From Carpediemonas membranifera (taxonomy: Eukaryota; Fornicata): a stretch of 64,000 nt of DNA. The stretch is taken from NCBI GenBank assembly GCA_019828565.1, contig JAHDYR010000006.1, positions 124,001 through 188,000 on the forward strand. Direction: 5' to 3'. Below are positions 19,153 through 29,200 of the stretch, piece by piece (within the stretch, counting starts at the first letter, position 1; every line of letters begins with the position of its first letter). A program made the position numbers and the translations under genes. A model generated the notes under the pieces. It ran no database searches. It saw only the letters and a program-made list of their open reading frames with translations, and was not told where the DNA came from.

Positions 19153-20091
19153 TCAGCCTGCCCCCACGGTGGAGAAGAGGGTCAGGGGTAGTCCGAGGGC
19201 CAGGACAACGATGGCTAGCACTAGGATGACGAGCAGTACGCATATGATGATGTATATGATCTTACGGCCCTTTTTTTGGTGCTTGGCAGCCTTCGCCAGC
19301 TGCTTCACGCCCTTCTCGACGTGATCCTTTGCTACTGAGATGTTATCAGCCACGTGGTTGAGGGTTTCGCTCTGCTGGGCAACGAGGAAGAGGAATTGCT
19401 TGTGCATGTCGTGGAGCTCCTTGATGGACTGCGTCAGCTTCACAATGTCCGCATGCCGCTCCTTCGCCTCCCTGTACGCGTTCACCACCTCCGATGAGTT
19501 CCCGAACTCCTGCTGCATGGCCTGATCGAAGTCGGGATCACCGCTCATGACGCCGTCGACCACCATCTCAACCCTATCCTCGGGGATGGACATATCAGCG
19601 ATCTGGATCTGCCGCTTCAGTTGCTGGCGGAAGGCCTCGCGGTTGGCGGCCTGCATCTGTTGGAACTGAGTCACCACGCGGACCATCTCTCGGGATGTAT
19701 AGTCGTAGACGTTCTTACGGGACCGGAGCTCGACGTCAGTCTCGGGCCCGTCGTAGTTCTTGATCATTAGATCCATCTGCTTGAGTGTCTTTGTCACGAG
19801 TTCGATCTTGTTGCGACATTCCATCGTTTCGCGCTGGATTTGGCTTTCACTCGAGCCTGCTAAAACGTCACTGATCCTGATCGACGAGCTATCCCGTTTC
19901 TGTGCCTTAACAATGTTCTCAATGTGCTTTTCGATCCGCCCAAGCGTCTTCTTCGCCGTATCGGCAAGCTTCGAGAAGTCATCGCCGTACACATCCCCGT
20001 CCTCCTCGTCGAGGATCTCAGGAAGCCCAATTTCTACATCTACTTGTTCCACATCTGCGGTGGCGCTGCGCAGATCGGCGAAACGGTTCAT
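19153..20091 (-). CDS. Qa-SNARE (syntaxin 1/PM-syntaxin type)
   Basis: 312 residues from the ATG at 20091. The ORF runs upstream to 20205, but that part contains a promoter-like TTTATGTTACC...GTAAACGA element, so the shorter form is chosen. An acidic N-terminal region precedes a three-helix Habc domain (about 35-190, including NKIELVTKTLKQMD), then a SNARE motif around FLFLVAQQSETLNHVADNISVA with Gln at the zero layer. A single hydrophobic anchor (IIYIIICVLLVILVLAIVVLALG) lies near the C-terminus. Syntaxins of this class drive fusion at the plasma membrane or a late secretory compartment. Length and architecture are typical. Confidence 0.9.
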   Translation of the reverse strand: MNRFADLRSATADVEQVDVEIGLPEILDEEDGDVYGDDFSKLADTAKKTLGRIEKHIENIVKAQKRDSSSIRISDVLAGSSESQIQRETMECRNKIELVTKTLKQMDLMIKNYDGPETDVELRSRKNVYDYTSREMVRVVTQFQQMQAANREAFRQQLKRQIQIADMSIPEDRVEMVVDGVMSGDPDFDQAMQQEFGNSSEVVNAYREAKERHADIVKLTQSIKELHDMHKQFLFLVAQQSETLNHVADNISVAKDHVEKGVKQLAKAAKHQKKGRKIIYIIICVLLVILVLAIVVLALGLPLTLFSTVGAG

Positions 20092-20412
20092 TACAGGATC
20101 AGGTGAGTGCCCGTTGAAGTGGATTCGTTTACGTTCGGTAACATAAACTCTGTAACAGCCTACACCAGGTTCGCCTCGCAAACACCAGGAGGGTGCTGAG
20201 GACAACGCGTCTTACTATTTTATCTTCTCTGACGGAGGAACCCGTACACGGGGACGCCGAGCGGCCTCTCCTGTGCGAGATCCTCCCGGAGGAATGGCTA
20301 GTCTCGGCTGGCCGTTTATAGTCACTACAATGGCTTATGTATATAAATCCAGTAACAGGCACGATAGCCCAACCTACCAGCCACGCGATTTACGTAAGCA
20401 TGTATAATCTCC

Positions 20413-21981
20413 TCACAACAACTTCTCACCAACTACCCACTCAAACCGGCAGTTCCCAGTGAGTGTGTGGATGAGAGACTCCACAAAGCCGTCTGGGGTG
20501 TCAGATCCAACGTCTGTGTCAACCTGGTAGTACTCCGGATCATGGGCCAACGGGTCAAAATAAATAAAACAACGATGCTGACCCATAAAATAATTCTTTG
20601 TGACGAGCATCTGGTGCGCTTCCGGCTTAAGCCAGAGGACCGAATAATGACTCTCGTTGAACACCACCCACACTGGTGTCTCGGGATACTTCATTCTCGG
20701 GCCAACAGCCATGTGTCCGTGGTGTTCATAAATAGTGAGCACACCGACCGGTCCCCTCCTTCCAATGCCGTGCAGGATGTACCCGTCGAAGTCCTGGTTG
20801 CCGTCATGGACTCCAGACACCGCTGAGCCCGTGAGTAAGAGGTGGACGAGGCCCTGGGTGCAGTAGTCATGCGTCCCAATGAGGCCGGGTGTGGTACCCT
20901 CGTCGGCATCGCTCATGACGTTCTCGGGGCCGCGGCTGAGTACGGCAGAGAGGGTGAGACTCATGATCGCTGAGCTGTCGGTCGCCCTGAAGAACGCGCC
21001 GTATGTTCGGACGGCGGCCTCGAGGTCTGAGACAGCTGTTGGCTGAACCACCGAGAACAGCGAGGGGCGGTGGAGCGGGGAGGGCACGTTCGCGTTCAAA
21101 GACTTTGGCACGATAAGTACGACTTGACCGTTGAGTCGAGTTTGTTTCCTTGTAGAACTCGGTGACACCCCAGCGGCGGTCAGGAGGATGTCAGCTATCG
21201 CTCCAGTGAATGCATCAGTGAGCTGGCCGTATCTCTCAGTCTTCATGGGCACGGGGTTGGGGTGGAAGAACAGCTTCCTGATCAGCATGGCCTGGACGCA
21301 CGCCACAACACCACATGGCCCGCCCTCTTGCTGGTAGAGCCCCCACCAGACAGAATCCGCCGTCGACCCGAGTACGTCCTTGTAGGTGGGGAAGCCGCCG
21401 TGCCAAGACGCGGGGAACTGGCCGGTTGCCTTGCCAAAGAGAGCCTGGCGGGCGAGGGTCAGGTCAATGTCAGATAAATCCTGCATGTGGCCGAATGAAA
21501 CGGTGTGAGGGTCTGTAGCAAAGCTGAGACTACTCGTACGGTGGATTCCCGGCTGGATGTTGCCGTCGATGAGGCCGAGAGAGGCGACATCTTCGACGAC
21601 GTCCTCAAAGATGACGTCGCTGGAAACAGGTGCTGATTGGCGTGGAGCAGCAGTGTGAGGGCGAGAAAATACGGGCTTGCTGAAGAGCATGTCTTCTGGC
21701 TCAGCCCTGGGCGGCGGTGACTGGGGTTTCCTGCGGGCGTTGGCCGCCTTGACGCGGCGAAGACCCTGCGAAGTCAAAGCAGCAAGGAGCGTGGCATTCT
21801 TAGCTTCTTTCATCGCTGAGTATGTCTTTCCAATCCCCAGGGAGTTGCAGATGTCGTGCCTGGTCATCTTGTTCGTTCGCGGAACCGCGGCGTCAAACTG
21901 AGCTCTGAGATCCTTCAGGTGATGTACAGCTAAGTATTCGCGTATGATTTCCTGAGCAAAATCTTCCGCGGCCGGATCCAT
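20413..21981 (-). CDS. MINDY-4/FAM188-type deubiquitinase
   Basis: 522 residues. An N-terminal LisH-like helix pair (AQEIIREYLAVHHLKDLRAQF) and a basic, disordered linker (to about 180) precede the catalytic domain. The active-site signature QQEGGPCGVVACVQA carries the nucleophile (Cys223), and the catalytic His lies in NESHYSVLW (His445). A conserved TQGLVHLLLTGSAVSGVHD segment lies between them. MINDY enzymes are cysteine proteases that trim ubiquitin chains, preferentially K48-linked; the FAM188 subgroup includes MINDY-3 and -4, and the LisH-like start favours MINDY-4. The start ATG lies 54 bases downstream of a 45-bp repeat shared with the phosphomannomutase gene. Confidence 0.85.
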   Translation of the reverse strand: MDPAAEDFAQEIIREYLAVHHLKDLRAQFDAAVPRTNKMTRHDICNSLGIGKTYSAMKEAKNATLLAALTSQGLRRVKAANARRKPQSPPPRAEPEDMLFSKPVFSRPHTAAPRQSAPVSSDVIFEDVVEDVASLGLIDGNIQPGIHRTSSLSFATDPHTVSFGHMQDLSDIDLTLARQALFGKATGQFPASWHGGFPTYKDVLGSTADSVWWGLYQQEGGPCGVVACVQAMLIRKLFFHPNPVPMKTERYGQLTDAFTGAIADILLTAAGVSPSSTRKQTRLNGQVVLIVPKSLNANVPSPLHRPSLFSVVQPTAVSDLEAAVRTYGAFFRATDSSAIMSLTLSAVLSRGPENVMSDADEGTTPGLIGTHDYCTQGLVHLLLTGSAVSGVHDGNQDFDGYILHGIGRRGPVGVLTIYEHHGHMAVGPRMKYPETPVWVVFNESHYSVLWLKPEAHQMLVTKNYFMGQHRCFIYFDPLAHDPEYYQVDTDVGSDTPDGFVESLIHTLTGNCRFEWVVGEKLL

Positions 21982-22034
21982 CGCACGTTCTCGTCCTTCG
22001 TTCGTTTGAAAAATCGCAGGTTAACCACGTCAAC

Positions 22035-22119
22035 CTTGTGCTATTGAAGGGTCCAACAATGTGTTTATACTGCGCAACAAACCTGTGGCCAACAATGCGT
22101 TTATACTGCGCAACAAACC
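22035..22119. repeat. 45-bp dispersed repeat followed by a partial tandem copy
   Basis: Bases 22035-22079 are identical to 34268-34312. A 31-base part (CCAACAATG...) is repeated once more at 22089-22119 with one base changed. Read on the minus strand it contains GCGCAGTATAAACAC, a TATA-like string, and lies about 50 bases upstream of the MINDY-4-like ATG. Confidence 0.9.
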
Positions 22120-22201
22120 CAACCTCTATATGTGCAGCATGCCAGCCATGTACTCGCCCGACGCCTCTTTATGCCAACATTCACTTCAATCTCCATCAAT
22201 A

Positions 22202-23030
22202 TCACATCATGTCGTCCAGCTCTGCCATGTCACCCACCTCCAGCTCAGACTCGGACTCGGGCTCCCGTTTGACTCCAGGCTCAGTCACAGGCATCTTCCT
22301 AACCACGGGCTCGTTCTTTTCGGGCTCTACTACGGCCTTGACCTTCGGCTTCGAGTACTGCAGCGTCACGGCTCGCATGGCCGGGTTGGACACGTGGAGC
22401 GTCTGCATAGGCCGGCTGGTCATCTCTATGTGCCGGCCCCGCTTCTCTATGATGGGCTTGGCCTCACCTCTGGCCTGAGCCGTGAGGGTCTCGGGCCGGC
22501 GGTTGCTGATCGCGGACTTCAGATCCTCGTTCTTGCGCTGGTTCGACTCTATGGCGTTCTTGACGTCCTTTGTTTCAGATCCTGGCCCGCCGGCTAGGAT
22601 TTGGATGAGCATGTCAATCTTCTGCCGATAATCGTACTTGCTGCTACGCTGACTGTTCAAAACTACGTGAGGGTGGATATTGGGACATACTAATCTCTTC
22701 TCTAGACGCGAGGAAGTCGTCGTAGTCGTCAATTGTCTCAAAGAACGTTTCGTCGAGCAAGAGCGCCTTCTCAATGATCTTACGGAAGTTCTCGTCTCGT
22801 TCCAACTCAGGGTCCTCGTATTGCTGATAAACGAAAGTCGTATACGTCTTGTAATCGTTGCAAGCGTCGCAGAACTGTCCGGAGCCTCCTGCCTTCTGTT
22901 TGCAGTCGTCACAAACGCGGATATGGCCACATTTTGAGATCAATAGCTTCATTTTCGGATTCAAATACTGTTCACGATGACAGAGACGGCATGATGAGCT
23001 GGAAATGAGCTCTGCTGCCAGCGTCGCCAT
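22202..23030 (-). CDS. MAT1: CDK-activating kinase assembly factor MAT1 (one 28-nt intron)
   Basis: Two exons, 23030-22691 and 22662-22202, give 266 residues. Exon 1 holds a RING finger: CRLCHREQYLNPKMKLLISKCGH followed by CDDCKQKAGGSGQFCDAC, which keeps the MAT1-specific spacing and the 'NP-LKL-V--CGH' string. FVYQQYEDPELERDENFRKI and DDYDDFLASREEI match the helical region after the MAT1 RING. There the frame runs into a stop, but removing 22663-22690 (GTATGT...CACGTAG) restores it into a basic/acidic C-terminal half. MAT1 stabilises the CDK7-cyclin H pair within TFIIH. The C-terminal half is divergent and lacks an obvious conserved hydrophobic end. Confidence 0.85.
22663..22690 (-). other. 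28-nt GT-AG intron in MAT1
   Basis: Begins GTATGTCCC and ends CCTCACGTAG. The coding phase before and after (1+2 bases) fits, and homology to MAT1 continues across the junction. Very short for a spliceosomal intron. Confidence 0.75.
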
Positions 23031-23138
23031 CACTGTGCACTTTATGTCAAAACCGATTATCGTCCGAACTACCCCTCTTCCGCCTACCACCCTCTACCAT
23101 GTGGCCCAAGCCTGCATTTTACAACTATAACTCCATTC

Positions 23139-24074
23139 TCAATCAAAGTTGAGTCTCTCGAGCACACGATTGATGCTGGCCCCGATAAAGGGGACGACGC
23201 GCTTGAACGGCCCAGTCGCCACATCTTTCATAAACTGCACGAAGACATTCTTGTTGACAAGATCCCGCATCGCTTCAGCGACAAGAGCCTGTCTCATCCC
23301 GGTCTCAAGTCCCTCAATCATCGTTATGTCGAGTCCAATGTCCGGTACATGCTTAAGTAAATCACCCACGGGTAGCTCCATAGGCAGATCTGGGTCCATG
23401 CCGAGTTTCTGGGCGATCGGCTTGAAGTGCGGGATCATATCCGAGATTAGCATGAACGCCGAATCAGCCTGCATTCCCTCGCTCACCACGAGGGTGGTGA
23501 TCTTTGCCAGGACCACTGACAGGGCAGCGGGCAGTGTCGTAGTGAGCATAGCAGCGCACAGGGCAGCGGTACGGTTCTTCTCGAGCCCCTCATTCAATAT
23601 GGCCACAGTCTGCTCATTGCCGTCGATAACGTGTACTGCGCCGAGCAGGGGACCTGCAGCGGCCATGGAGTGTGTCCAGTGGGCAAGGTCGTCGAGGAGT
23701 GCCGTGAATGAGATGATGCTGTAGCTCAGGTAGATACCAGCCTCGTCCTCAGGGTCAAGGGGCGTGGGCGGCATCGTTACCAGTCCAGTAGCGCTGCGCT
23801 GGAAGGCCTTGAGGTACTCTTCGGGGAGGACGCGGCAGATGAAGCCGTAGTCGGTGGGGTTTCTGCGGAGATTGTTGGAGTGCCACTCGGTGATCTTCTC
23901 GTCATCTACAACTACGAACAGGTTAATCGTCCGATCACCAGTCACTACGTTCACTGGCTGATGAAGGTCCCCGTATGCAAGAACCAGGCGCAAGCCGGGG
24001 CCATGAAACCTATCACTGATTGTGTTGATTAATGTATCGTCTAGTTCTATGCCATTGTCGTTCGTTGGGTCCAT
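23139..24074 (-). CDS. TAM41-like CDP-diacylglycerol synthase family protein
   Basis: 311 residues from the ATG at 24074. The segment RLVLAYGDLHQP, then NLFVVVDDEKITEWHSNNLRRNPTDYG, matches the TAM41 (mitochondrial phosphatidate cytidylyltransferase) core 'YGSGVF-Q ... DLIF-V-D---WH--NL--N---YS'. A later SYSIISFTALLDDLAHW and GPLLGAVHVI match the region before the 'GRLHKPV' motif. In the real enzyme, Gly-Ser of the nucleotidyltransferase motif and the Asp of DLIF bind metal and CTP; here they read Gly-Asp and Asn. Function in cardiolipin/phosphatidylinositol precursor synthesis is therefore doubtful, and a catalytically altered paralogue is possible. The final ~100 residues are hydrophobic but not clearly membrane-spanning. 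Confidence 0.6.
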   Translation of the reverse strand: MDPTNDNGIELDDTLINTISDRFHGPGLRLVLAYGDLHQPVNVVTGDRTINLFVVVDDEKITEWHSNNLRRNPTDYGFICRVLPEEYLKAFQRSATGLVTMPPTPLDPEDEAGIYLSYSIISFTALLDDLAHWTHSMAAAGPLLGAVHVIDGNEQTVAILNEGLEKNRTAALCAAMLTTTLPAALSVVLAKITTLVVSEGMQADSAFMLISDMIPHFKPIAQKLGMDPDLPMELPVGDLLKHVPDIGLDITMIEGLETGMRQALVAEAMRDLVNKNVFVQFMKDVATGPFKRVVPFIGASINRVLERLNFD

Positions 24075-24305
24075 CTTTTGTTGTGGCCTGAACGGGCGAT
24101 GAATGGGGCTTTGTATAATCTGCGCACTCTGAGTCCAATGAACTGGTACTGGCGCTGCCCCTGCCCGAGAGTGCCATGTGCCCCTCGACACAACCCAGGT
24201 CACACTCCTCCCATGCTCAGTCTACTCCGACCAGCAATATCCCCACTGACCTCTCAATGACCCAACTCCCTCCAATCTCACATCAAACGCATCATTTTAC
24301 AGTCC

Positions 24306-24887
24306 TCATTCCTCGTCCTCGTCGTCGTAGGTGTACCTGATCTCGGAAGGATCCTTGACCTCGTGCCACACATAGTCCTGCCGGGTGACACTCATTCTAT
24401 CCTCGGGGAGGATCCCGCCACTGTTCAGGTGGATGTGGCTCTCACGAAGGCCAAGCTCGACAGACTTTTGGATGGCATCGCGCTGCTCATCGGGGGAAAA
24501 GGGGTGGAAGTTCCTCTGATAGTCCGTCTGCGCCATTTGGGAGTCGGCGCTGGATAGCACGATGGAGGACTTGCGGATGTGAGACGAATCGATGGCGTTG
24601 GGGCGAGCTTCCTTCGGATCCATGGGTACCTGTGTGATTGTGATCAAAGTGGGGGGACGAACGTAGTTGCGCTTCATTTCGGAAACATAGTAGTCATTGG
24701 GATTCGAGTTATCGCCGAGGTTGAAGTGGGAAACGCGCAGGGTCTTCCGAAGCTCCACGGCCTCCTGGACGGATGCTTCCTTCAGATCGTGGGGCACAAA
24801 GGATTCTGCGTAAACAGACTTGGCATTGTTCTCGCTCCCAGCCATGGCGAGAGAAATGTGGGAAGCATAAAGTCTCTTCTTCGACAT
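24306..24887 (-). CDS. Short repeat protein, axonemal/microtubule-inner-protein-like
   Basis: 193 residues built from about four degenerate repeats: SHISLAMAGSENNAKSVYAESF, SHFNLGDNSNPNDYYVSEMKR, SSIVLSSADSQMAQTDYQRNF and SHIHLNSGGILPEDRMSVTRQ (each quoted up to 20-22 positions by its key residues SH-x-L...S/T...Y). Spacers contain a helix with E/D-A-x-x-x-x-x-L-R. Such SH-x-LG...T/S...Y repeats occur in ciliary proteins that decorate axonemal microtubules (for example the CFAP95/DUF4483 type). That placement is an inference from repeat style. The protein has no membrane span and an acidic C-terminus (DDEDEE). Confidence 0.6.
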   Translation of the reverse strand: MSKKRLYASHISLAMAGSENNAKSVYAESFVPHDLKEASVQEAVELRKTLRVSHFNLGDNSNPNDYYVSEMKRNYVRPPTLITITQVPMDPKEARPNAIDSSHIRKSSIVLSSADSQMAQTDYQRNFHPFSPDEQRDAIQKSVELGLRESHIHLNSGGILPEDRMSVTRQDYVWHEVKDPSEIRYTYDDEDEE

Positions 24888-25202
24888 TTGTTGTTAGTTG
24901 GATGAGCTAGAAAATTTCGCAGAATAAGGTCTCTTTGATCTAGTCCCACGATAGCTACTGGGACCAGCCAGAGCTAGAAATGATGAGAAATGATAGCACA
25001 TATGCGCATGCTAACATTTGATTTCGAGAATGTCAGACAGAAGTTGAAGGCAGGTGAATGAGAAGCATTTCAACGGCAATCACATCCGCCGACCACTAAG
25101 GACTCGATTCAGTCATCCCGCTGTCATATCAAGAGCGACGAGGGGCACGGCCGGTATCGCGCAGATTATGTTTCAAACACGAGCGCGGAGGAGTGAACTC
25201 GG

Positions 25203-25767
25203 ATGCAGATTGACACACAGGTCCGGCCCGAATGTATGGAGGTTCCTCTATCTAACTTATTCAGATCCATTGCTCCTTGATCGCCTGAATGCCTTCGATC
25301 GTCAGATGGAAAGGAATGCGTTCGTTTCCAACCTATACAAAGAGACTGGGGACATATCATCTCCGAGGCTAGCCATAGAGTCGTCCAAAAACGCCTCGTT
25401 ACTTTCAAACGCCGTTCTCGCTGAATCCATCGCCGCCGTCGCCAGCAAACAAGACTCCGTTGACAGCCTCCTTTCAACCCTCAAGGACGCAATCACACAA
25501 ACATCCGCCCACCCGACACTCCCTGCGCCCGAGGAGGTGACTTGGGCCCGCATGGAGGCCGTCCTCCGAGGCGGTCAGTCCATGGTCTGGGCCGACCTAC
25601 CTGAGCCCCCGACCGCCCCAGTAGACGCGACCAAAGCTGCTGAGGAGACTACTGAGGGCCAGGGTGGGTATGACGAGGATATGGCGATGGACTCTGGCAA
25701 GGATGAGGGGGGCAGCGACTATTCACCTGGAAGCGAGCCCGACGACGATGTCGACATGGGGGAGTGA
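25203..25767 (+). CDS. Small acidic-tailed protein, unknown, one 31-nt intron
   Basis: The continuous frame (from 25054) lacks coding character before about 25265. An ATG at 25203 gives MQIDTQVRPE. Removing 25234-25264 (GTATGG...CTATCTAACTTATTCAG) joins it in frame to PLLLDRLNAFDRQMERNAFV, giving 177 residues. The intron carries a CTAAC branch-point-like string 13 bases before its end. The middle is helical; the last ~50 residues are strongly acidic (DEDMAMDSGKDEGGSDYSPG and DDDVDMGE). I do not recognise the family. Small nuclear proteins such as Mediator or kinetochore subunits often look like this, but nothing specific supports that. Confidence 0.55.
25234..25264 (+). other. Putative 31-nt GT-AG intron with CTAAC
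   Basis: GTATGG at the 5' end, CTAAC near the 3' end and TTCAG at the end. Splicing restores frame between a short first exon and the coding body. No homology supports the joint, so this is less certain than the MAT1 and B56 introns. Confidence 0.5.
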
Positions 25768-26243
25768 GAGTTGTGTGTATAAAGGACAGCGCGCTTTGGG
25801 CGATGTTGGTGGTGTTGCACTTCTTGGTCGGCTGGGACAACGCCGCGCCTGTCCGCTTTTTGTGATAGTAAGATTTGAAGCCGGCATGAAGAACACCTGT
25901 GGCAGCTTAGTACGCTAGTCCTTGATAATTTGCTTGAATCATACTCCAGGACCCGAGGCTGCCGGGTCGATTGTGTGGGATCATCTCGAGTCCAAGGCCA
26001 CCGGTGGTCGACCAATCAGAAATAGCTGTGACGACTCTGCGGTCGAAGAGCAGTTCTGTCAATAATAAAAACTGCGTCTCATACATCTTTAACAGTAACC
26101 GTGCCCAGTTAATGTAACTGAGAGACGGGTCGGGTCAGCTCATGTCAATGCCCCGTTCAACCACTTCCACTGTTGTGACGCGCCGAGAGCTTCAGTACTG
26201 TAATAGTGGCCACCCAAGTCACCCTATTCCAACCACTTATCAT
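25768..26243. other. Intergenic stretch between convergent genes
   Basis: About 475 bases between two converging 3' ends. No ORF with codon bias, no tRNA signals and no repeat were noted. It should hold both polyadenylation regions. Confidence 0.6.
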
Positions 26244-29200
26244 TTACATAGGCTCTCTCTTAACATCCTCTTCCCACGCACCCTCCCACTTGAGGTCCAC
26301 TGCCCGCCGCCTGCCGTCATGAATCTCGCCCCCGAAGTCCACATACTCATACTTCAGCTGAGGTGACGTGTCAGCCAGCAGGACGAAGTCGTTCATCTTG
26401 ATTCCTTGGCCAATCGCCCAGGTCTTGCTGCTCTGAGGCACACGGAGGACTGAGCGAGCGAACTGAAGCTTGGCCGCGCCGTGATTATCTTCCTCTTGCG
26501 TCGACCGCTGCCGCCGACCAAGGATGTCTCGCGTGTTGATAGACGGGAGTGCTATCTTCATCCAGACGAGGTATGGACAGTGCACTCCCTCCTCAAGGAT
26601 CGCGAAGGGCGCCTTGAGCTCGAGGGACGTCAGCGACGTCATCCACACCAGCATGTCTTTCTGACTCACCCCGGACCTGCTTGCCCGCCGTGCCAGGGCA
26701 GATAGGTCGATGCCCTGGTTGCTGTACCAGCTTCTTGTCTCAATGGGGGCGTCCGCGTGGGTGTCGTTGGACATCTTTGGGTGAGGGGCGATGATGCGGA
26801 GGTCGCGGACGGTGGTCAGCTGGCGGAGCAGTGATGACGTCTCTCGGAGTGTATCGCGTGTGATTTTTTGGAGCTTGAACTTCCACTCGTTGTCTATCGC
26901 GTCCACAGGGCGGGGGAAGACCTCATCCTCAATCTCGAGGCTGAATCTCTTCATATCCGGGAACCAGAGCTCTGGTACAACCCTAGGCCGTGTCTCCGCG
27001 ACCGCCTCGTCTCGGTTGAATGTTTCAAAGTACGAATCAGAGTTCTTCTTCTTCTCGAGCTCACGGATGGGCCTCAGGTAGACCCCGGACAGCTCAAGCC
27101 GGGTGAGGCCCCTGGGCAGAGTGTCAGTCGCCACATAGTGCTGCGTTGGGTCAGCATGGCCTTTGAAATCGACCGAGAGTACTCTTAGGGGTCTGGGGTC
27201 GTCTCCTGACTTGAACACCGCGTCGTACGCCTCCTTGGCGTGCTGGTACCGGGCGTCTGTCTGCTGCTTGGCCATGGCGTCGTCATACGCCAGCTGAGCG
27301 TCTCTCAGTCGGGTCTGGGCAGCTGTGAAGTACGGGTTGGCCGCCAACTCTGCCTTGGCCGCTGTGAGCTCCATGGCAGCCTTCTTATACGACAGGCTGA
27401 CTCGGTCGAACTCCCTGACCATCAACTCGTGCTTACCTATGATCACAGCAAGCTGACTCGGCGCTCCGACACTCGCAACCTGCACGTTGGGCAGGAACGG
27501 TGTCACATGGAGTTCGACTGTTGTGGTCGGGTCAAATTCGACTGTGTGGACCCGGATAGTGGAGTCAGAGTCGCACGTGACTGCGGACTTACTGACAGAC
27601 AGTCGGTCGAGGTCTGCGCCGTTCAGGTCAGCGAGGTTGAGCCGGCCTGGGTAGCTTGCGATGTCGAGCTCCTGCACCCCCTGGAGTGAGGCGGGTAGGA
27701 CGGTGTTACTGAGACATAATGTGCGGAGATTAGGGCCCATGGTGTCTGGGATCGCCATGCACTGGGAGGCATGGAGGTACTGGGGAGTGAACGTGGCCGT
27801 GGAAAGGTCAAACCCGGTCAGCTCAGCCACGGCAACACTCTGGGCGATATCTGCGGCCGTGACACCGTACGGGGCGTCCATCGTCAGCCAGCGGAGACCG
27901 GGCAGACCTACCAGCTGCCTAGGCACTGCCCCAGCCTTACCCAGGGCCCGCACCTCGACTCGGCGGATGGAAGACGGCACAGTGCCGGGCCCGTTGTCGG
28001 ACAGGGGCTTGATGGCGACCCCTGTGGACTTGACTGATTCAACTCCGTCAAGGCGGGTCAGGTCGATTGCCGTGCCCGGAGCGGGGCTGGTGGAGGCGGT
28101 GTCGAAGGTGAGCAGGGCTCTGCTGGAGTCCCCGGCGAGGGCGAGGCTCTTCAGCTCGGGCGTGTAGACAGAGTAGGGTGTGGCATTGTCAATCGGTGGG
28201 AAGAACATGAGAGAGAGGTCGACATGCTTCAGACGCCGCATCTCCGTCCTCGTCGCGGGCACCCTGACCTTGATCTTCGATCGTTGGTCATCGTTCGTGC
28301 CGCTGTGCAGTTTAAGGTAAGTCAGAGTGGGAGGGAAGTCATCCATGGTGAGGCGGAGCTCCTCGTTGCAGATGGAGCGGTCGATGATGAGCGTGGTCAG
28401 CCCCGCGGAGTCTCGGATGTGGGGTGTAGGGTTCCTGAGGATGCTACGTAACTCGTAAATCGGGTCGACCTCGGCCAGTTCCTTAAAGTGCAGTTTCCGG
28501 ATGTCCGGCATGGAGATCATGCTCCACTTGAACTGCTTCTCCCTGAACTTCTTGCCCTTGTTCCTGTTAGTGATGTTTGCCTCGACTACCTCCTTGTAGT
28601 TGGAGTTGGACCTCGTACCCTTCATCGTCCACTCCTCAATGTCACGGATCACCTCGTGGGTCGCCTCATGCAGTTGTCTGGTGTTGGTTCGCGTGTCAGC
28701 TTGGAAGCCTGAGAGGCGAAGCTCGGGTGTAGAGAGAGAGCGGAGCCGTCCGCCACAGTTCCGGATGGAGTTCACGAGCTTCAGCAGGCTGAGCACGCGG
28801 GAGTGACTCGGGTTCGACTTCATCAGATCGAGTTTTGCCAGATTAGACCACATGGCGTCACCCTGGATCATCTGGTTGCGAATCTGCAGCTCCTCCACAC
28901 CATGGACTCTTCTGGGTCCCCCGGGCTTCTGGATGAGCTGCTCGAGTCTGATCGCCTTGCCTGGGTCATCAGCCCCGTCATCTCCGACGTGGTCGTAATC
29001 GAGGTTTGCCACGCGGCGTACGTTCGTCAGGAGCTCTCTCACGCTAGCGCAGCTCCACCAGAAGGAACCACGGTGGTCTAGGGCGATCGTGTGGACTTCT
29101 TTGAGGGCTGGGGCGAGAGCGGCTGCTGCCCACTTGGCGACGACGAAAGAGGGGGCGTCGGCCTCCTTGGAGTCTGCCTGCTCAGTCTTGACATCCGGGT

